The notes under the pieces are model-generated. The model had not been told where the DNA came from, did not search any database, and saw only the letters and a list, made by a program, of their open reading frames with translations. Positions 12,931 to 12,941 of a stretch of DNA of 12,941 nucleotides are shown one piece after another. Source of the DNA: CAZFCK01 sp964517355 (GTDB taxonomy: Bacteria > Desulfobacterota > Desulfovibrionia > Desulfovibrionales > Desulfovibrionaceae); NCBI GenBank assembly GCA_964517355.1, contig CAZFCK010000134.1, positions 1 to 12,941 on the forward strand, written 5' to 3'. The translations under genes and the position numbers were made by a program. How positions within the stretch are numbered: position 1 is the first letter of the stretch; every line of letters begins with the position of its first letter.

Positions 12931-12941
12931 ATCCAATTGTT

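Noticed and set aside
12805..12941. CRISPR array suggested by two 35-base repeats 83 bases apart
   Set aside because: Only two copies, differing at six positions, with a 48-base spacer and no cas genes; the compensatory change fits a structured repeat better.

Overview
The window reads as a stretch of chromosome from a sulfate-reducing or related deltaproteobacterium of the Desulfovibrionaceae. The strongest pointer is the 62-residue ferredoxin at 10407-10595. It closely resembles the two-cluster Desulfovibrio ferredoxins of the D. africanus ferredoxin III type, including an Asp in place of one cluster cysteine. The GC-rich codon use, the closely packed genes and the intergenic palindromic repeats fit that family. 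This placement is from recognition of sequences, not from a search.

Left part, minus strand (5315 down to 239): a four-gene run, lepA (EF4) - lepB (signal peptidase I) - an exported SH3-domain protein - comM/yifB (Mg-chelatase-like AAA+ ATPase). Gaps are short (41, 4 and 82 bases). A 16-codon reading frame with an ideal ribosome binding site sits in the last gap and its stop overlaps the comM start (ATGA). Bases 1-238 carry no gene but several dispersed palindromes and a 17-base tandem repeat.

Middle part, plus strand (5702-10167): a LytTR transcription factor whose receiver domain has lost every phosphorylation residue, then acs (acetyl-CoA synthetase) and an HtrA/DegQ-type protease whose start overlaps the end of acs. 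The gap between the LytTR gene and acs is spanned by a possible 75-residue frame and contains two overlapping, mutually exclusive hairpins.

Right part, plus strand (10168-12941): a ferredoxin with its own sigma70-like promoter and terminator, followed by a three-gene run: a YkgJ-type cysteine-cluster protein with an extra cysteine-rich tail, a 119-residue protein I do not recognise, and a TPR protein. The run is preceded by a terminator-like hairpin with an alternative fold and ends at a strong intrinsic terminator. After it, two diverged copies of a structured repeat show a compensatory base-pair change.

I see no phage, transposon, CRISPR array, tRNA or rRNA. Most genes are conserved housekeeping or metabolic genes. 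The parts that look least described are the degenerate-receiver LytTR regulator beside acs, the YkgJ-unknown-TPR operon, and the structured intergenic repeats.
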